A stretch of DNA of 64,000 bases. Source: Melastoma dodecandrum. Its lineage: Eukaryota; Streptophyta; Magnoliopsida; Myrtales; Melastomataceae. Shown here one piece after another: positions 1 through 11,231 of this stretch (its first letter is position 1; each line of letters opens with the position of its first letter). The translations under genes were made by a program, and so were the position numbers. The stretch is taken from the NCBI GenBank assembly GCA_029817715.1, contig JARUPY010000602.1:3489501-3553500 (forward strand). The letters are read 5' to 3'. The notes under the pieces were generated by a model. The model ran no database searches. It was given only the letters and a program-made list of their open reading frames with translations, and had not been told where the DNA came from.

Positions 1-1516
1 TTGAACAAAGGTCAGAACAAGTCGTGGTTCGACTGAGCAAGGATTGTGGGGAGGGGGTGAACAAGTGGGGTCGTGGGAGAAAGACCTTGAAGGCGGAACG
101 AGCCACGTAGCCGAGGGTTTGGGCTTCCCTATAGAAGAAATCTGCCGTCCCTCCGCCACCGACCATCGGAAGCCACCGACTGCGATGCCCCTTCAGACAA
201 CCTGCGGCTACACTCTACAACCCCTCTAGGGTTTCCGGTATTTGTTTTCACAAACTTAATTTGCGGATTATCGCAAAAATATCACGTAATTTACGTCAAC
301 CATTTTTAAAAATTTTTTTTTGAATAACAGTCTTCATATTTATGAAGATAAATTCGGCTTTTTGAATTATTTAAAAATTTCCGAAAGTAATTATACTAAA
401 ATATAATAAAGGAAATAATATTTTTATTTATTAATGAAAATAGGTCTATTATTTTCACGACAAAGCTAATTTAAAACAAACCTATATATATATATATATA
501 ATGGGTAAAATTGTTCACAACGACTTAGTACCGGAGGGGGCACCATTTCAGCTTGCAAGCAAAACAGCAGCAGCAGCTTACAAACTCTTGACAAAGTTAA
601 TGCGTACACTAGGGAAATAGCACAGAGTCTTCCGTAACAATGGTATGGCTCCATTCGTGTAGTAGAGCCGACATCCTGAAGTCGGTAAGCTTGCCTGGAT
701 CCCCAGAATCAGTTGTTCGGAGAAACCATCAGATTGGATCATGGGTGTACTCCTGCACTGATGTTTCACTGGACGTGTCCCATTCCCAGTTCATCAAATA
801 AAGACAACAGCAACAATCGGAAGGCGAGATCGAGATGCCTAATGCCATTGATCTTCTTAAAAAGAAAAGGAAAAGAAAAGGGATGACCAACTGCAGAACA
901 ACCTGTGGATATTGAGATTGCACTTTGCTCCTGCAATAGGATACGGCAAACCAGTTGAAGCAGTTCTATAGGAAGATAAAAATTTTAGCGCGCGACCCTC
1001 AGTCCCCATGCTTGATTATTGCCAGATGCCTATATTATGAGGTAGGGTATTTGAAATGCAGTTACATTTCCAGACACGACAAGTGGAATAAAGCAGCCAG
1101 TATCGAGAACAACACGACAGCAGGAGAAGCATACTCCATGAAGATGTTCGTAAGTGTGAAATATGATCTAATTTGTCCTAGTAATCAGCAATACTGTGTA
1201 TGGACAAGAATTAGTAGTTTCATTTCATATCATCCATGTAATTGTGCATTGGACCTCGGAGATGAAAAGGGAAAAACGACTTAAAGTGGTCCGAGGGCTG
1301 ACCTCAAAGGGAGCGATAAACTGCAGATCTGTATCTGCACCAGACATCTAGTATAGGTCCCTCTAACAAGGCTCGCAATTCCTTAGATACCTTGGTACTT
1401 GGATAATCAGGCCAAAAAGATCAACAATGGGGCTGGGCATCCTTACCTGTATTAACTCTTTAGAATGATAAACTTGGGCGGTTAGCCTTATACCAATCTT
1501 CTTGAGGATTCATGCT
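1..1516. other. Left-edge intergenic DNA, no supported gene
   Basis: I see no recognisable gene here. A (TA)n microsatellite lies at 483-500 in AT-rich DNA. A TAGGGTTT box near 227-234 reads as a telo-box on the minus strand, so a leftward gene with its body outside the window may have its leader at 1-230. A 109-codon open frame at 955-1284 shows no family similarity I recognise. Confidence 0.5.
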
Positions 1517-3976
1517 TCAGACGGTTGTAGGCCTCCAAGTTGAGAGTCCATACACGATCCGACCTTTCCAACCTTGCAGAAGCCACTGTCCATCTTCACT
1601 GACAGCAAAATCTTTATGATAGTAAGCTTTGACCCGATTCTTCGCCATCTCCACTATTTCTCGATTCAGAAGGAGCTGCCTGAAACCCGCTCTTGTATTC
1701 CGCATCTGCCACTGCTTGTATGTTTCTGGCCTCTCGATTCGCTCAGAGCCTTCGCACGCGATCACGTTCATTGCTTCCCAACGGAAAATGTCCCTTTCAA
1801 TCAACAACCTCTCAGGAATATCGCGGGGGATATTAGTCTCTAGCATATCGAAGATAGTAGAGTAATGATAGAGAGCTTCACGAAACCGCGAGGTGAAAAA
1901 TGGGGCACCATACGTCCCATTCACAATCCCCAAGATGAAGACATCAGGGTTAGCATCTCTGATCAGTTTGAGCACGACATCCCTAGGACTCTCGGTTGAC
2001 ACAGTCTCGTCAAGCAGATTCCTTAGCCGATACATGCAATTTATGACGAGGACTTCATCAGGTTCAATCCTGAGATCCGTCAGGCGGATGGTATCCCACC
2101 TCTGCGCGATCGCCTTAAACTCGAATGGGACACCAAAAGTTTTCGCATAGTTTGCCAGTCGGCGTCCGGTTTCTTCCACTCTGTCAGCAGGACGAAATCC
2201 CGGTTGAGGAAAATCGATCCCTGTTACTCTCAGATTTGGAGGTCCGCCAGGTCGCGATGAAAGGCGCTCTATAAGACAAGGCCACTGGAAACCGTAGAGG
2301 ATGCCGAAATCGATCAAATGAAGGTTCTTTGCATCTCGGGCCACGTTCATAATTGTCTTGTTAGAGAAGAAATTCGAGATCTTCTTGAAAGGGCATACTG
2401 CAAGGTACAGATGGTAAGCTTTTAAAACATCAGCAGCAGAAGTTGGTTTGGACATGAGCCCATTGTATATCTGAGTTCCAGAACCAGCTAGTCGTGCCTC
2501 GAGGCCGTTTGCGAAATAGTGGGCCATTCTTTGCATCCCATCACCGGTTGGCAAAGAATGCTGCCTTATCTGTCTCAGAAAGTCATCAGCGGTCCTCCTA
2601 TCATTAACCGCGACTGCCTGTGCACACAGCGTCAAAAGCGTTCTCAGATCGACAGCATCTTTCTTGCGTCCTGATCTCTTGCGACGGCCTCTACTTCCAC
2701 CAGAACCCTTTGACTGCTCATTTTGCTGAACATGCTGTAGGGCTTCACGAAGGGCTGTTTCACCCGTCCCGTCGTTCAGTAATACCATGTCAAACATCTC
2801 AGGGCTAACAACTGTTCCAGAACATAACGCCGACTGTTTGTGGCTCCTCGATTCATCCAGACCATCGATTTCGGAATGTGGATTTCTTTTTCCAGCATAA
2901 TTTCCCTCGTCGATACTTGCTTTCGAACTTTGCGCCAGATTACCAGCACGCCGGGAAGTTTCCTGCAGGGAATGGCTCTTCAAATCGACTAAGAGCTTGG
3001 TTTCATCAGGGAGAAACCTGCTGGCCTCTTCCACACCTTTTTTAAATTGCAACGCGGACTCACTGTCACCAAAAACTTCGGACAACCTAAAAGCACTCAT
3101 CAGAGAATCAGCGAATCCATCTACACTAGGGCTACTGGATGAAGAAATGACCGACGAATAATTGGACAGTGAAGCCAAGGCAGAAAACATTCCAGAACCA
3201 AACTCCCTCTTCCAACCAGAATCCCCTCCCTCGTTGGAACTAGCACTATGAGCAGGACGGCTACAAACACCCGAGAAATTCACGCCCTTCGATTCACAAC
3301 TACTGCTGTCACTAGTACAGCTTGAAGGCTCAGCATCTCCTGAGAGCGTCGGCTGGTAATTTTGTCCGAGGGCCTCATAGAACGATCTCTCCGTAGCATG
3401 AAGTGCCGTGGATGCCTGAAACATGCAAGCCTTCTCCTGCACATCATCTTCCATCAGAATCTCGCCGATGTACTTCAGAACCACATCACTGAAATCATAA
3501 TTCTCCAGCGTCTCTGGTTCGCTTCCCACACCTAGTCCTGAACTCGCTCCGCTAGAATAGCAGCACGGTTTAGGATCATCTCCGCCTTCTTTACCTTCTC
3601 CAACAGTATCTTCTAATTCCATCCTACAAACAACACTACGATTCAAACCCAAAAATGAATCAGGAACATCCCTTCCATCTTTCCCTTCACCGGCACAACT
3701 ATTCATCCTTTCCCCGTCCACAAAACTAGGGCTTGAACCAAAACGGGGCCGAGCGGCACCTCCACCAATTTTGGCGTCATCTGTTTCATCTAGCCCTAGC
3801 CTGTTCACACGACCACGATCCCAGAAGATAGAAACAGGACAGTTTCCAACGCCGGCCCCATCCTCGTGATGGCTCCCACAGCCGGATAAGCATGCACCCG
3901 AAGGACCCCACCGATCGTTCATCCCGCCAGCAAAAATCATTGACGGCAAAGTATCTCCCAAGCAAAAATCCTCCAT
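1517..3976 (-). CDS. GRAS transcription factor, SCL14/SCL33 (LISCL) type
   Basis: Single-exon gene for a nuclear GRAS-family transcriptional regulator of about 819 residues. The N-terminal ~440 residues are Ser/Gly-rich and acidic. They hold the LISCL-clade block (roughly residues 160-200: KYIGEILMEDD, then MFQAS and SFYEALGQ), seen in coactivator-like members. The GRAS domain fills the last ~375 residues. It contains LRTLLTLCAQAV (leucine heptad I), LHLIDFGILYGFQWP (VHIID motif), LRVTGIDFPQPGFRP, the FREALYHYSTIFDMLE region of PFYRE, and a C-terminal SAW block ending GWKGRIVYGLSTWRP. The start is the first in-frame ATG. The frame runs 14 codons further upstream but begins with TTG just after a TGA. 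SCL14-type proteins act with TGA factors in stress and detoxification responses; that role is inferred from the family. A leader intron upstream is possible and was not resolved. Confidence 0.95.
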   Translation of the reverse strand: MEDFCLGDTLPSMIFAGGMNDRWGPSGACLSGCGSHHEDGAGVGNCPVSIFWDRGRVNRLGLDETDDAKIGGGAARPRFGSSPSFVDGERMNSCAGEGKDGRDVPDSFLGLNRSVVCRMELEDTVGEGKEGGDDPKPCCYSSGASSGLGVGSEPETLENYDFSDVVLKYIGEILMEDDVQEKACMFQASTALHATERSFYEALGQNYQPTLSGDAEPSSCTSDSSSCESKGVNFSGVCSRPAHSASSNEGGDSGWKREFGSGMFSALASLSNYSSVISSSSSPSVDGFADSLMSAFRLSEVFGDSESALQFKKGVEEASRFLPDETKLLVDLKSHSLQETSRRAGNLAQSSKASIDEGNYAGKRNPHSEIDGLDESRSHKQSALCSGTVVSPEMFDMVLLNDGTGETALREALQHVQQNEQSKGSGGSRGRRKRSGRKKDAVDLRTLLTLCAQAVAVNDRRTADDFLRQIRQHSLPTGDGMQRMAHYFANGLEARLAGSGTQIYNGLMSKPTSAADVLKAYHLYLAVCPFKKISNFFSNKTIMNVARDAKNLHLIDFGILYGFQWPCLIERLSSRPGGPPNLRVTGIDFPQPGFRPADRVEETGRRLANYAKTFGVPFEFKAIAQRWDTIRLTDLRIEPDEVLVINCMYRLRNLLDETVSTESPRDVVLKLIRDANPDVFILGIVNGTYGAPFFTSRFREALYHYSTIFDMLETNIPRDIPERLLIERDIFRWEAMNVIACEGSERIERPETYKQWQMRNTRAGFRQLLLNREIVEMAKNRVKAYYHKDFAVSEDGQWLLQGWKGRIVYGLSTWRPTTV

Positions 3977-6900
3977 ACAATCACCAGCATCGGATAACAA
4001 CCCTCGTCCCAATTCCAATCACGAAAGTCTCGAGATCACGAACAACATCCGATACTCACTTCGGTAACAGTCGCAAAGAAAGGATACTAGGGTGAAAAAA
4101 AAACTTGATTCCTACAGAGTCAATAGACAGCTAAAAACACAACCCGGAAGCAAAAATGGAACAACACCCAACAAAAAAGATGCGATTTTTAGTGTGGGTT
4201 GGGGGGGGGGGGACGAGGAACCACGAACCTCATGTAGAGAAACGAAGTTGGGTTCCGGGGTGGGGACGGAAGTGCGGAGACCTTCGAAGGGGAAAGGGAG
4301 AGGGAGAGGGAGCGGGAGATGTCGTTTTCGAGAACATGATCGACGGAAGGAAGATAAAATGAAACGGGTGGCAGGGGAGGAGACTAATGGTACCTCTCGT
4401 AAAAGCGACTTTTGCGGTTTGGAGGCGATGTCCGGATTTTTCTTGCCGTAATTTTAAGATTATACGAGTGACGTAATCCTTTCTTCAATAAATCTGAAAT
4501 AAGTCGCGGGGGGTGGTCGGGCCATGGGGACAGGCTCGTCCGAGTAGGTTGTTTCCCTGCCTCCCTCCCTCCCACCCTCCCAAGGTGCCTGATATCCCCC
4601 ATCCATATATCATTTTCGATGAACATTAATTCGTCGTGACATTCCCCTTTCCATTGAATGCATACATACTCGTCGTCTCTGAATCCAAATCCAGTAATGA
4701 TGATTACTTTCTTTGTTTTCCCGAACAGTAATCCCCCCCCCCCCACACACACAGAGACACCGTTTCTTTTATATTTGGCAGCTAAATTAATCGTCCGAGG
4801 AGAAGAATTAATTACGGAAGAATCGTCGCCATGTTAGCATCGGCGGGATTAAAATTCAAAATTAAAAGAAAAAAAAAAGATTTTCAAGTGAATGATCGTG
4901 AAAGCACACAACCCCGCACCCACCCAAACCCTTTCCATATTACACGAACGCGTGCATCTCCTTTTTAAAGGCTGTCGAAATTAATTCCCAAATGTTTCCA
5001 ATTTTTGGTTTCAATTATTTTCAGTCCCCCAAGAAATTTTGTGCATGCTACGTGTCGAAGAAATCTCGGAGATTTCTTTTTTTTTTTAAAGCTACGAGCA
5101 TATGTGGGGGGAATCTTCGCAATGAAAAAACAAAAAGAAAAAGCCAACCCAAATCTGGTGATATTACAACTGAAGTCACGTTCGTGCGACGCTTTTGTTA
5201 CCTTCGGGATCGGTCGAAAGTCGATTTGCTAATGTCCAAAAATCCACATGATGACGATTCGGTCTGAAAGTGGACGAGGTCTAACAAAACTTTCGCTGAA
5301 GGGCGACGGCACACCAAGAGCAATTAACGATGGGGGATCTCACTTTTGTAATAAACGTTGGTTTGAGATCTTGGGGTGGGGGAGACAGCCCGTCAGGAAA
5401 GTACTAAGTGCGAGTGGGTTCGGTGTGGATTAACTACTACAACCATAAGAAAACGCAAAGCGTTCTCTTGGTTTCCCAACCTCTTGCACAAAGTTGTTCC
5501 CTTCTGTGTCTCTCCCTGGGCCGGGATACAAATCGCTCTTTCTATTTCATCCTCATGGGTCATAGATTCAGGATGTAGTTCCCATATCTGTGTGGCAGTC
5601 CCCTAATAGAACATCTTTCGACCTCAAGGTCTGTTGGATAAAATCCACGTGCCTCGACCTTTCGAAGATTTTCCAGACTTGATTCTTAAGGATTTCGTCT
5701 CCGAAAATGAATGTCGGCCTAAGAAATTTAAGTGATTAGGATTGTAATAATAATAGTGAGCCGGGGATCCAATGACGGGAGCCTGCTTGTTTGCAGGTGT
5801 TGGACGACGTAATGTAATATCCGGGGGGGAGGGGACGCTGGCCACAAACGCAAACAACACCTTGTCGGTCAGGTAACGTTGCGGTCTACCACCTTCGGGG
5901 TGAAGTTCGCCGAAAGCTCATTGACGTGTCGATCAGCGGCAGTCCATTTTCCCCGAAACTTCAACCCCCATTTTACTTAGGTCAACTAGTCCCCGTCGCA
6001 CTCCTGCGTAGTTTTCTTAGTAGAGTTAGTGTACGAGCAATGGCCATCAACCAACATCCTTCGTTTGTAATATAATCCCAAGGGTTGGGTCCATTTTAGA
6101 TTATTGGGCTCCTACGTCGGATTTCCTGGTGGGCCACAACGACTTTGGGCCGACTTTTTCTCAGGGGAATAATAGGCCCATAACACCCACCCGATTATCA
6201 TCATCATTATTTATTTATTGTTTTTTTTTTATTTTGGGGGTGGGGGAGATAGGAAACATATTTCGTGAAATTGGGTAATAATCTTTAGAATTTATCAAAT
6301 AATCTCCATAATTCAGTGTTAGAATTATGTTCGTATTTTCCGTGGTTTAAGTAGATTTTTGGTAATAATATGGGATTGGAATTCCAAAGTTTATGTAATT
6401 TCATAGGAGGCTTGCTCGATGTTTCCCCTCATTACATAAAGACTCCCATTAAGACAATGGCTCTAGTTAAAGGATGTTTCTATAGCCATTTGTCCTTGTC
6501 GCTTAATGCCTGGGTCCCCACGGTAACTACCAAGTCTCGGCCCCCCCGGCAGAGCGCCCATGCCACGTTTTATGGCTGGAGGGACGCGTCCGGCACAATG
6601 GGTGTGACTTGTCGGGATGCTTCCCGTGGCCGCATCTTGTTCCATGCGTTGAAAAATCCTAATGTTGTGGCTATTGCAGGAGGGGCGTGCATAACCCCCG
6701 ACGTTTCGATCTCGCCATGCCAATGTTCTTCAAGAGCGCTGAGTACTGTGCCGGTATTGTACCCATTGTATAACGCTAGGTACCATGTCAAAAGCAAGGA
6801 GGGATCAGGTTCACAATCAACAAGGTCGGTGCTTCAACTTGGTCCTTATCCCGATTGTCGCAGGTGCAGGCCATGTCAACAATGTCTGGGTGCAGGGGTC

Positions 6901-7357
6901 AAGGACCGGGGGATGAGCATGAGCAGGAAATGGGGGCAGAACTGGGCAGTCCAATGTAATCCTTGTCGGCCAGTCGCGCTCATTCAGGGTCATGGCCAGC
7001 CACCACCATACCATTACCTCCTTGAAAATCTGGAAGTTCGGCCAGACATTCACCGACAGAACTCCCGGGTCTGAACTCACAAAAACCTTGAAAACAAAAG
7101 GCCAATATATTAATTACTACATGAATATATAACATGGGATAGGGGATGTCCTCATGTCAAAGTTCCGTAACCAATGACCAATTGGTCAGAGTCATAAAAG
7201 AAGCTGAAGTGGCTTGCTATACTCAATACTAGCTTTGGTTATTCTACAATCGACTTTGTTCTTGAGAAAAACTAATTCTACACATCCTAAGTTACGTTTC
7301 CATGAGTTCAGCAGTCTAAGAAATAAAAAAACTGAGACGCTGATATTGAGTACCTAA
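3977..7357. other. Intergenic DNA upstream of the GRAS gene
   Basis: This stretch contains the presumed leader and promoter of the leftward GRAS gene (about 3977-4500), a poly-G run near 4200-4211 and a C-run near 4734-4744. A copia protease remnant lies at 5541-5606. Several TGGGCC/GGGCCA site II-like boxes cluster at about 6100-6185, with no confident gene beside them. An ATG-initiated 234-codon frame at 6370-7074 is open but has no similarity I recognise, and its opposite strand is also largely open. Confidence 0.45.
5541..5606 (+). mobile_element. Ty1/copia retrotransposon protease remnant
   Basis: One frame reads SSWVIDSGCSSHIC and then hits a stop. This is the aspartic protease motif (DSG followed by SSH) of plant copia polyproteins. 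No integrase, reverse transcriptase or long terminal repeats are recognisable nearby, so it looks like a short relic. The assignment rests on one short motif. Confidence 0.4.
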
Positions 7358-7590
7358 GAGTTGGGCTCATATCAAGTGTAAAATGATTTGGAAAGTTCTA
7401 TCATCACGGGGTTACGAGAAATGAACCCGGTTGATTGAGGATGGACCTGGGAAAGAGAGATACCAAAGCCTGAGGATGATCAGACGGCACCTGCAACTTC
7501 CACCCAGTTTCAAACACCCGAAAGATCAAACCAAATTCTGCAACCACCATTATAGCCCCCTCTCTTCATAATCACAGCCCAGAAGCACAA
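7358..7590. repeat. Diverged dispersed repeat, copy 1 of 3
   Basis: This copy begins with GGGCTCATATCAAGTGTA and runs on through matching blocks such as GAGATACCA and TCTTCATAATCACAGCCC. It aligns by eye with two further copies starting near 7914 and 8335. Copy spacing is about 555 and 420 bp. No coding function is supported. Confidence 0.65.
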
Positions 7591-7913
7591 GAATATTTCC
7601 AACATGTAAAGAGATTCCGTATGAGTCCGCAGAGTTAGGCGTACTTGAGCTATAGTAGTACTAGAATGAATGAATGATCCCATATTTTAGTCCTCCTGTG
7701 GCAACACCCCACAAATTTCAAGGACTTTAAGTAAAAAAAAAAAGAAAAGAAAACGAAAAAGAATGACAGAAGCCAGTGTTGCTGGCCTAGACATGGCCAA
7801 AGCCATGGCCTTAACAATCACAGGATGTCGCCATCGGCTTGTTCCCGGTATTGACTACAGCGAAAACACTGTGACCAGTCCCCGAGATATGAACAGAAGA
7901 CTACATCTTGAGA

Positions 7914-8145
7914 ATTGGGGCTCATATCAAGTGTAAAAGGATTAGAAAGCTCAGTCATCATGGGTACAATGTATGGAACCCAGGTCGATCCGAGGATGAA
8001 TACGGAAGCAGTGATACCAGCACCTAAGACTGATAAGGTGGCACCAGCAGCAACACTAGTTTCAAGCAGCCCCAAGAACGTACAAGTGTTACATAACCCA
8101 CTACTGCCCTCTCTCTGTGTAATCATTGCCCCATACCCAAGCATT
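7914..8145. repeat. Diverged dispersed repeat, copy 2 of 3
   Basis: This copy shares GGGGCTCATATCAAGTGTA at its left end and the CTCTCTGTGTAATCATTGCCCC block at its right end with copies 1 and 3. On the minus strand it keeps a 108-codon open frame (7818-8144). The equivalent frames of the other two copies contain stops, so the frame is probably accidental. Confidence 0.65.
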
Positions 8146-8334
8146 GTTCAGGAGGTTCTTATGGTGGAATATGAATCCAGGATTAAACTGTCCGCCCGCA
8201 ACCAAGTCGACAAGAATACCAATTCCTCTACACAGAGTAGCCAACTATATAAGCAACAGCAGCAGCATCAAACAACAACACTACTTAAGCCGAAGTCGGC
8301 TAGCTGGATCCATATTTTCTATTTTATTCCATGA

Positions 8335-8550
8335 TGGGGCTCATATCAAGTGTAGAAGGACAAGAAAGCCGTCACAGTGAAGCAAAACCCAAATCAAGTG
8401 AGGATGAATCAGGAAATAGAGATACCATGACCTCATTTAACAAGGCAGTACCTTCTACTTCCCCTAATTGAGATCACCTATCAACAAATTTGGGTTACCA
8501 TACTCACTACAGCCATCTCTTTATAATCATAGCCCCGAGAGAACTACAAT
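8335..8550. repeat. Diverged dispersed repeat, copy 3 of 3
   Basis: This copy starts GGGGCTCATATCAAGTGTA. It shares AAATAGAGATACCA and CTCTTTATAATCATAGCCCC with copy 1, so these two copies are the closest pair through the middle of the unit. It is part of the same three-copy array in direct orientation. Confidence 0.65.
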
Positions 8551-9200
8551 TCCCCCATATGAGCAAATTTACAAGAAACATCAACGCAATTAGCAAACAA
8601 AGGAAGGAACCGATGGAAACTAATCTCAACTTCATATTTAAACTAGAACATTTTTAAAGGGAATATACACCTCAAGTCTAGCTTGGTAACTTATCTCATT
8701 TTCTCACGACTAGTCGTGCAAAACAGCAATGCCAAAGGTTGTAATATGCAAAGAGAGCCAATTTATTTTGTTCCGTATCACTAAAAACTGTGGGATCTTG
8801 TGAAATGGAGATTGAAATAAGGATTAGTGGTTTGGGGTGATATTATACATAATGTATTCAAGGAGGACACAGGTTCTAGAATAATTTATTAACCGAGTTA
8901 AGGGCTGGACTATTCCTGCTCTTTGTTAAACACTGAAGGAAAAGAGACGAAAATCACAGCCTAGAATTCCACATTATGACTTAGATTATTTGAACAACGA
9001 ATACATTGATACACGGAACATCAGAGTGTTTGCAGCTACCGGTAAAAAGACAGGCATACATAAATGCATTCTTTCTCATATGGATAAATTAAACTACAAG
9101 TTATAACTTGCATTAGTGGCCACAAAAACGCTCAGCATCATAGCACGTCCCTTTTCCCTCAAATTTTGGACAAAGTTAGAGATGAAGGATTATGCTAACC
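8551..9200. other. Spacer, no feature recognised
   Basis: AT-rich DNA between the three-copy repeat and the FDM-like pseudogene. No gene, RNA or repeat boundary is visible. Confidence 0.5.
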
Positions 9201-9201
9201 T

Positions 9202-11231
9202 TTATGGCAGAATCATCCCCCGGGGCATGTCAAGGTTCCATATTTTCAGCAGATATTTGAGTCCCTCTTTGAGTAAAGCCTTTCTCTTCTCTCTGTAGTT
9301 CCACAATTCAACTGTTATATATCCTCCACTGAGATTCAACTCAGTAATCTCCATCAAAACAGTCGCAACAGCCTGGTACACTTTATCGCTCAGTTCATTC
9401 TTCAGGTTTCTCAATTTTTCGCCTTCTTCGTTTATCATTCTCTGGAAGGAACGTTTTTAGAAGGCAGCTTCATTAAGAACAAAGAGAAATGACAGAATAA
9501 ACAGAAGAATGTTTCATAAGTTAGATAGAGAAAATGTGAAACTGGGAAACACATAACCGGTAAGTTCCATTATTCTGTTCAATGTTTTTAAAGGGATGCC
9601 AGTTGGCATCTCTCAGATATTCATCCCAAAGTGAGCAGAGTTCAGAAGTTCTGTCCTCTACTTCTTCATTTTTATACTTAAGCTTCATTTCTTCGACAAC
9701 TGGCTCAGTGTCAAGTTCTCCCATCCTCCTGACTACAATAGATGTCTGACCAGAATCACTTGCTACGTTTTTGAGGACCTAAATAGACATAAAAACACAA
9801 CAAATTCATTTTCACAAAGAAATGAGTGCAGAGCAAACCTTCTTAATAATAAATGACAATTAAATTGACAGGCTTCTTGCACTTCATCGTTAATCTTTCG
9901 CTCCTTTATGATAAGATTTCGGCTAAGGTCTTGTAAATGACAAGTTCTTCTTCCTTTTCTCTTAAATCCTTCAGCACACCCTCCTTAATCTGCATAACTT
10001 TGGCATCATCATCATCTTCCATGTGTTTCATCATGTTCAGTGTTCCTCTCAGTTGCTCAATTTCCATTTCCCCAGCTTGTTTTGCATCAAGCTGCTGTTC
10101 ATGTTGAATGATACGATTGTGCAGCGCTTCTTGTTGCCTCTGGTGTAAAATGGGAAGTAAGACTCAAGAGGTTTGTTTGCTCAAATTATACAAACAAGAA
10201 GAAAAGCAGAAACTATACCTTTTGTTCTTCAGCAAGTTTCAACACATTGTCATCAGCTTTTTGTTGCTCCAGAGAAGCCAATCGCAGGGAACTGTTCATC
10301 GATGTATTCTGAAAGGAAAATAACAGATGTTTTTTATGTATAACATTTAGTTCATTCAGCAGTTACACAAAAAAAAGGATACCTTTTCAGTCCCTTCTGA
10401 CAGCATCTTCCTATCAATGTCATTGTTAGCCTCACGCTACTCCAACTCTTGTCCACAGCTCCAATGCCTTCTTGTGGATTCTTACTGCAGTTTCCCCTTC
10501 TCGCGACCACTGAATATCCTCAGGAAGTGGTCATGTGAACTCGGTTGCATCTTCTTCAACTCTAAAAGTAAAACAACAAAAGTAAACTAAGCAACCACAC
10601 GCACGATTTATAACCTCAAACGTTGGACCAAACAAACTATTTGCTGTCAAAAGGAGAGTTTTAGGCACTTCTTCAGTTACATTACATTAATATTTCAAGT
10701 AACTTAAAACTTGAGGGTGTAACTACTGCAACCTTTTCTTCCACTCAACAAAAACGGCCTGAAAGAATAATCTCCGTTATAGGATTGAAGAAGCTTGTCC
10801 TTCTCTTCTATGAGAACATTTAGTAAGTTTGAGGTCTCATCACATCTCACCACCATATCCAGCATGTACTTATTATTCGCTTCAATAATGTATTTCAAGT
10901 CGTTTTCAAGCTTATCATGCTTATGACTATGAGCCTCTTCCTCCTCTAACTCAGATATGGTTCTAGCACCTCCAATCTTGTGCAGGTGGTCAGCAACAAT
11001 GTCAGTTGAAAAGTAGTCCTCAGCATGTGCAACTCACGCATACAGACCAGTTTTGACCTCATCATTGGCAATCCAGACCTTTCGACTACGATGGTCTGCT
11101 TCATACGCTTGCTCGAAATCCAGTGCATTGTGCAAGCAAGGGCAATCTTTTCTGAATTCCACAACTGCACATCCAGAATGGCCACTGATATCTGAATCCC
11201 CATCTGAGGGAGCATCTGATAAACTTACCAT
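9202..11231 (-). pseudogene. FDM/IDN2-like (XS-XH domain) pseudogene
   Basis: Remnant of a FACTOR OF DNA METHYLATION / IDN2-type gene, whose products bind RNA duplexes in RNA-directed DNA methylation. From 5' to 3' on the minus strand there is an ATG at 11229-11231 with an acidic start (SDGDSDIS), then the second half of the XS domain (GHSGCAVVEF, FEQAYEADH, GLYA). A coiled coil follows across about 9870-11000 (NRIIQHEQQLDAKQ, EIEQLRGTLNMMKHM). The XH domain is split over two exons: about 9560-9724 (MGELDTEPVVEEM, CSLWDEYLRDANWHPFK) and 9235-9438 (VELWNYREKRKALLKEGLKYLL). There are three lesions. The zf-XS domain and first half of XS are missing at the SDIS/GHSGC junction (near 11180). TGA replaces the expected Trp codon after GLYA (11034-11036). 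A frameshift near 9925-9940 precedes a stop near 9909. It could still be transcribed. Confidence 0.85.

Noticed and set aside
3977..4018. Upstream extension of the GRAS protein by 14 codons
   Set aside because: It begins with TTG right after an in-frame TGA. The first ATG is at 3976.
7818..8144. Possible gene in repeat copy 2 (minus strand, GAGITASVFILGSTW)
   Set aside because: The matching positions in copies 1 and 3 contain stops and frame changes, so the frame is not conserved.
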